Positions 59,905 through 64,000 of a stretch of DNA of 64,000 nt are shown piece after piece. Where the stretch lies: contig JAPTOF010000015.1 in NCBI GenBank assembly GCA_028554755.1, positions 15,165,001-15,229,000 of the forward strand. Direction: 5' to 3'. This DNA comes from Cordia subcordata (taxonomy: Eukaryota; Streptophyta; Magnoliopsida; Boraginales; Cordiaceae). The translations under genes and the position numbers were made by a program. Within the stretch, counting starts at the first letter, position 1, and every line of letters starts with the position of its first letter. Under the pieces are notes generated by a model. It saw only the letters and a list, made by a program, of their open reading frames with translations, did no database searches and had not been told where the DNA came from.

Positions 59905-62395
59905 CTACAAATATTCACGAGAAAGAAAATCAGGCAAAGTATTATTCTTCCCCTGAATGTGTTTGATTTCAAAATCAAAAGGGGCTAAATTGGCTTGCCA
60001 CCTTGTAAACATTTGTTTTGAAACATCATGTTTGAAATCTTTATTAAACATGAATTTTGCAGATTGGCAATCAGTTTTTATCAAAAACAGTTGATTAAGA
60101 AGATCGTCTTGAAATTTTAAAACACATTTGACGATTGCAAGTATTTCTTTTGAAATAGTAGCATAATTTTTCTGGCTTGAATTCCATTTGCCAGAATGGA
60201 AAAGAACAAGATATTCTTGTTTTGTAAAAGGGTGAACTTGTTTGAGCACTCCTCCATAGCCAATATCTGACGTATCAGTCTCCACAATTTATACCACTGT
60301 GGATTCTCTAACATTAAACAAGGCAACTGTTTGACCTTAGATTTGATCACTCTCACTGCCTCAGTATGACTATCTGACCAAGGGGAAGGGGATTTCCTAA
60401 GTCTATCATATAAAATAGCGATCTGCTGACCAAGTTTTTATAATAAGGCTGAATATAATTTAAACTGCCTAAAAATCTTTGTAATTGTTTTTTATCCACA
60501 ATTATATTTGGAAATTTAGAAGCAAATTCAATACTTCTATCAATAGGAATTATTTTTCCATCTTCAATAAAATAACCAAGAAATCTAATTTTAGATTGAA
60601 AAACCTGCATTTTTGGTTTAGAAATAACTAACCCATTTTGAATAACAATCTTTTAAAAATATCCAAATGTTTGAAATGGGTTTTAATGTCTTTTGAAAAT
60701 ACCAAGACATCATCAATATAAACAACCATAAAATCACTATAAGGTATGAATATATCATTCATAATATTTTGAAATTCAGAAGGTGCATTTTTTAATCCAA
60801 ATGGCATAACTTTCCATTCAAAATGACCAAAAGGTACAACAAATGCAGTTTTATACTTATCTTCTTCAACTACTGTATTTGATAGTATCCGATTTCATAT
60901 CAAAATTTGAAAATACACAAGCATCATGTACCCTATCAATAAGATCTTTTTATTGGGAATAGGTATCTAATCCATTTAAGAACTTTATTAAGAGGTTTAT
61001 AATTAACGACTAACCTTGGAGTTCCTCTTTCAATTTTAGATTTTTTATTAACATAAAATCCTGCACAACTCCAAGGTGAACTAGATTTTCTAGTTAATCC
61101 TTTATGAAGGAAAGTATTTATTTCTTCCTTACATCTTCCTAATTCTTCACTACTCATCTGACATGGTCGAGATTTAGTGGTTATATTTCTTTCATCAAAA
61201 TTATCCACATAAGGTAAAGATACAATATGTTTCTTCCTATCCCAAAATGCAAAAGGATGGTCAGCACAAATATCTGCAGAGAATTGATTTATTATCAATT
61301 TTATTTTTCCTGTAATTTTGGATTATTTAACTTTTCCTTTATTGTTAAGGTGTTAATTTCTTGTTTGAGATAATTTAATTGATTACCTTTTGCTTTAATT
61401 AATTCCACCATCTCATTATGAACTCTAGTTATTGGGTCCTTAATAAATTTGAATTTTATATCAGATCCTTCAAAACTACCTATTATACCATTAGTAGTTA
61501 TCTCCTTAATTGGGAAGATTTTGTGAAGGAAAGGAGTACCTAAAATGACCTGATTTGTCATATTTCTAACTAAAACAAAGCTAGTAGTAATAGACTGTTT
61601 ATCCTGACAAATATAGGCTTGAGATAATTTATATAAAATCTCCATTTTATTCCCACTTGTAGAAGATAAAGAATGGGTGGTTTTTTCAAAATATTTTGCT
61701 GGAATAAGACCTTCCTGGATACAATTAAGGTCTGCGCCACTATCTATTAGTGCGATTAATTCTTTTCTGAATTCTCCTCTTATTAAGAGAGTTATCTTGA
61801 CTAACCATTTTTGTGAAGTTATATACTCCATCTTACCTAAAAATGGTTCTAATTCCTGATTACTAGATTGTCCTAAAGATTCCTGGACTATAGTCTTACC
61901 CTTATCCAGACTATCTATCCTATCATTTATTCTACCTACCTGGGTTTTTATTTGAGTATTTTCTTGAGACATTATTTTTATCTCAGTTTTCATGTTATTA
62001 ACTTCTATTTGAAGATCCTGAATAGTTGTTACAGATGCTATTGATGAAGAAATATTATGTTTTTTTGCTAACCTTCTCTTAACTTCTGTTAGAGTATAAA
62101 GTACAAATTTTTGAGTTTCCTGGATACTTATTTCTTCAGGTTCTTTTAATTTTCCTAAAGATTCTAGAATTTTATTTCTAACCTTAGAATCTTTAACTAT
62201 TCTAAGAAGTTCAATGATATTATCATTGGTTAAAACATTCAATTGAAATTCTTTGAATTGTGAAAGAAATTGGTAATAATTATTATCTTCTTCACTTTGT
62301 ATTTTATTAATACACATCTGACATCCTATATTAGATTGATTATCTTGATCTGAAGAATTATGTTATGAATTATTTAAGTGTTTAATATCCTCCTG
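59905..62395 (-). pseudogene. Unit 5 polyprotein segment: linker-PR-RT-RNase H
   Basis: 62317-61301 (338 codons) covers linker, coiled coil and protease (DSGADLNCIQEG). 61298-60936 continues into RT after a homopolymer slip (TTTTTT to TTTTT near 61305). YIDD is encoded near 60710-60722, and RNase H lies at 60285-59905. Unlike units 1-4 the sequence is continuous rightwards into the coat protein, with no leader junction. Small differences from units 1-4 in the linker (for example 61935-62100) set it apart. Confidence 0.86.
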
Positions 62396-64000
62396 TGATT
62401 ATTAGGATTCAGTATAATCAGAATCCGTGTGTTGCTCCACCTCTAAATCTGAAACAAGCATAATTTTTAGAAGACTATCCTTAATATCTTCATCTATATT
62501 TAAGGACTTCATTTTCTTCTTTACATTACACTTATTAGCATAATGTCCTATTTTACCACATTTATAACAGACTAAAGGTTTTGATCTCATTCTCTTATAT
62601 CCTGTCTATTTTTTAATTTCTGTTCTTATTCTTTTCCTCTCTCTTCTCGCTGCCATTTTCTTATGATAAACCAGAGAAGTATATTTTTGAGGATTAATAT
62701 ATTTAGGATATTTTTTAGGCCTACTGGATTGACCTATTTCAATTCCAAATTGATCACAGAACTGTCCTAATTGACTTTTTTCTATTAAATGTTGGTTTTT
62801 AATTTGTTGGTTAAGCTTAATTTCATTGCACAAAGCTAAACCTTCTTGCATACATTTACCAATTATTGTGCCATAAGTAAGATTATCATAATCTATGGCT
62901 AACACTCCTATTCTAAGTGTTCTTTTTACTCTTTCAGCAAAGAGGTGTGGAAGACCAGCTATAAATTTAGACTTCCAATGCGCTTGATTCGCGTCTGGTA
63001 ATTCCATGACCCTACTAAGGAATACATCCTTATACCACCTAAATGAGGTCAGGGTAGGGCACCTAAGATTCAATAAAAGTGACCTAATATTTTCAGCATT
63101 CGTGGTAAATCTACCAGTAAAATGTTCACAAATATTTATGGTCAGTGAATACACAGTATCTTGAATAGTTATATTATTCTCTTGTTTCACTAAATTAATT
63201 ATAGATTGTCTTTGGGGTTTATTCAAATAATTTTCCCACCAGCCTTTTAATTGACCAGTAAATCCTACTATTACATTAGGGCAATATTTTTATCTATATT
63301 ATCATATTGTTTATAGATAGTAGAATACATCATCATTCTATGTATAGTATTATATATTTGTTGATCAGAAGAGCCATCTATATTCCACTCATATATTGTC
63401 TTACCATTATAATAAGTTTGTTCACAAGTGGCTTCTTCAAATAAAATATCTTGAGGGGTCGGTCTAGGGTAATAAAATTTTTGTTGGACCGGCTTTTGGG
63501 CAAATTTATGATTAAAACCCTTCATTTTATTTAAAGTATCATTAACCAATTCTTGTTGATTAATATTACCAACTAATTCTGGAACTTCTTCTTGAGTTAT
63601 AACATTAAGTTTTAATGTTTTAAATTTATCATCAAGAAGTTTACCAAATTCACTTATTGGTTCAAGTATAAAATTTTTGATTTCAGGTGGAGGTTGAATA
63701 GGGTTATTCCTAATTATTGGTTTGTCTCCACTATTCTTAGGTTTTTGTTGATTAAGAGAATTTTTTATTTCATCAATAGCCATATAAGTTCTTGATAACC
63801 TATTATTAAGAACTAATAATTGTTCTCCTAAGGCTACTAAGTAAAGATTAGTAAAATTATTTTGTTTTATCACATCATTTATTTATTTTGTTGTGATTTG
63901 CAAGGTTTCATTTTCTTGCATGTTAAAGAAAGCGTTAGCATATAACTTAACTCTATCTTTTTCCATTATTATAGATTGAGTGGTAGGTGGATAACTAGAT
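62396..64000 (-). pseudogene. Unit 5 coat protein region (runs off the right edge)
   Basis: Open pieces 63873-63271, 63226-62606 and 62590-62402 encode a coat protein homologous to EPRV-1: NPIQPPPEIKNF, TICEHFTGRF-like (NICEHFTGRF), PTLTSFRWYKDVFLSRVMEL. The zinc knuckle CYKCGKIGHYANKC is at 62569-62528, followed by an acidic tail. Breaks are stops near 63890, 62606 and 62402 and a shift near 63270. Identity to the EPRV-1 coat protein is high but clearly not complete, so it represents a second virus lineage. The MP and leader should lie beyond position 64000. Confidence 0.87.

Noticed and set aside
37818..64000. CRISPR-like or satellite interpretation of the 5-kb periodicity
   Set aside because: The unit is 5 kb of recognisable viral coding sequence with composite junctions, so it is a tandem segmental amplification, not a CRISPR array or a satellite.

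Overview
This window looks like a repeat-rich, probably heterochromatic stretch of an AT-rich flowering-plant nuclear genome. The evidence is Ty1-copia elements primed by initiator tRNA-Met, a plant-specific DUF569 gene, and endogenous pararetroviruses (family Caulimoviridae). Only one plausible intact host gene is visible, the DUF569 (fascin-like beta-trefoil) gene at 10091-10624 (+). Nearly everything else is transposon or viral fossil.

Layout. 1-3.2 kb: 5' part of a minus-strand copia element (gag remnant, PBS, LTR). 3.8-8.0 kb: remnant of another LTR element, largely non-coding. 8.45-9.47 kb: 1-kb AAT microsatellite. 9.8-10.7 kb: DUF569 gene. 11.5-12.3 kb: AT-rich dispersed repeat. 12.98-25.50 kb: a complete but decayed minus-strand copia element with both LTRs, PPT, PBS and a near-match 5-bp target duplication, carrying nested insertions including a probable solo LTR. 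25.5-27.3 kb: AT-rich, with a SINE-like repeat. 27.35-64.0 kb: a pararetrovirus cluster that continues past the right edge.

The cluster has two parts. (1) EPRV-1 (27581-35060, minus) is one genome-length copy with an ~85-bp terminal redundancy, inserted in an AAT microsatellite. Its order is leader/PBS, movement protein, coat protein with CCHC finger, protease, RT (catalytic core deleted), RNase H, then a separate ORF2 of unknown function. (2) From 35293 on lies a second, diverged virus lineage. A plus-strand RNase H-ORF2-leader copy meets a minus-strand copy tail to tail near 37816, forming a large palindrome. Rightward follow about five minus-strand units with a ~4.97-5.00 kb period, each PR-RT-RNase H-ORF2-promoter/leader. 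Units are joined by the same composite junction: a ~100-bp leader fragment plus a ~220-bp ORF2 fragment in inverted orientation. Unit 5 continues into coat-protein sequence and is probably the founder. The MP-CP-PR-RT-RH polyprotein plus a downstream unknown ORF2 resembles florendoviruses, but the genus is an inference.

Every viral reading frame is broken. In EPRV-1 many stops look like C-to-T decay. In the array, some nonsense codons are shared between units, so amplification followed inactivation. Many other indels sit on CAG/CTG trinucleotides and may be long-read base-calling artefacts at methylated CHG sites. The arrangement (palindrome, plus an antisense ORF2 piece downstream of each promoter) could yield virus-derived double-stranded RNA. 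That is the most interesting functional hypothesis here.
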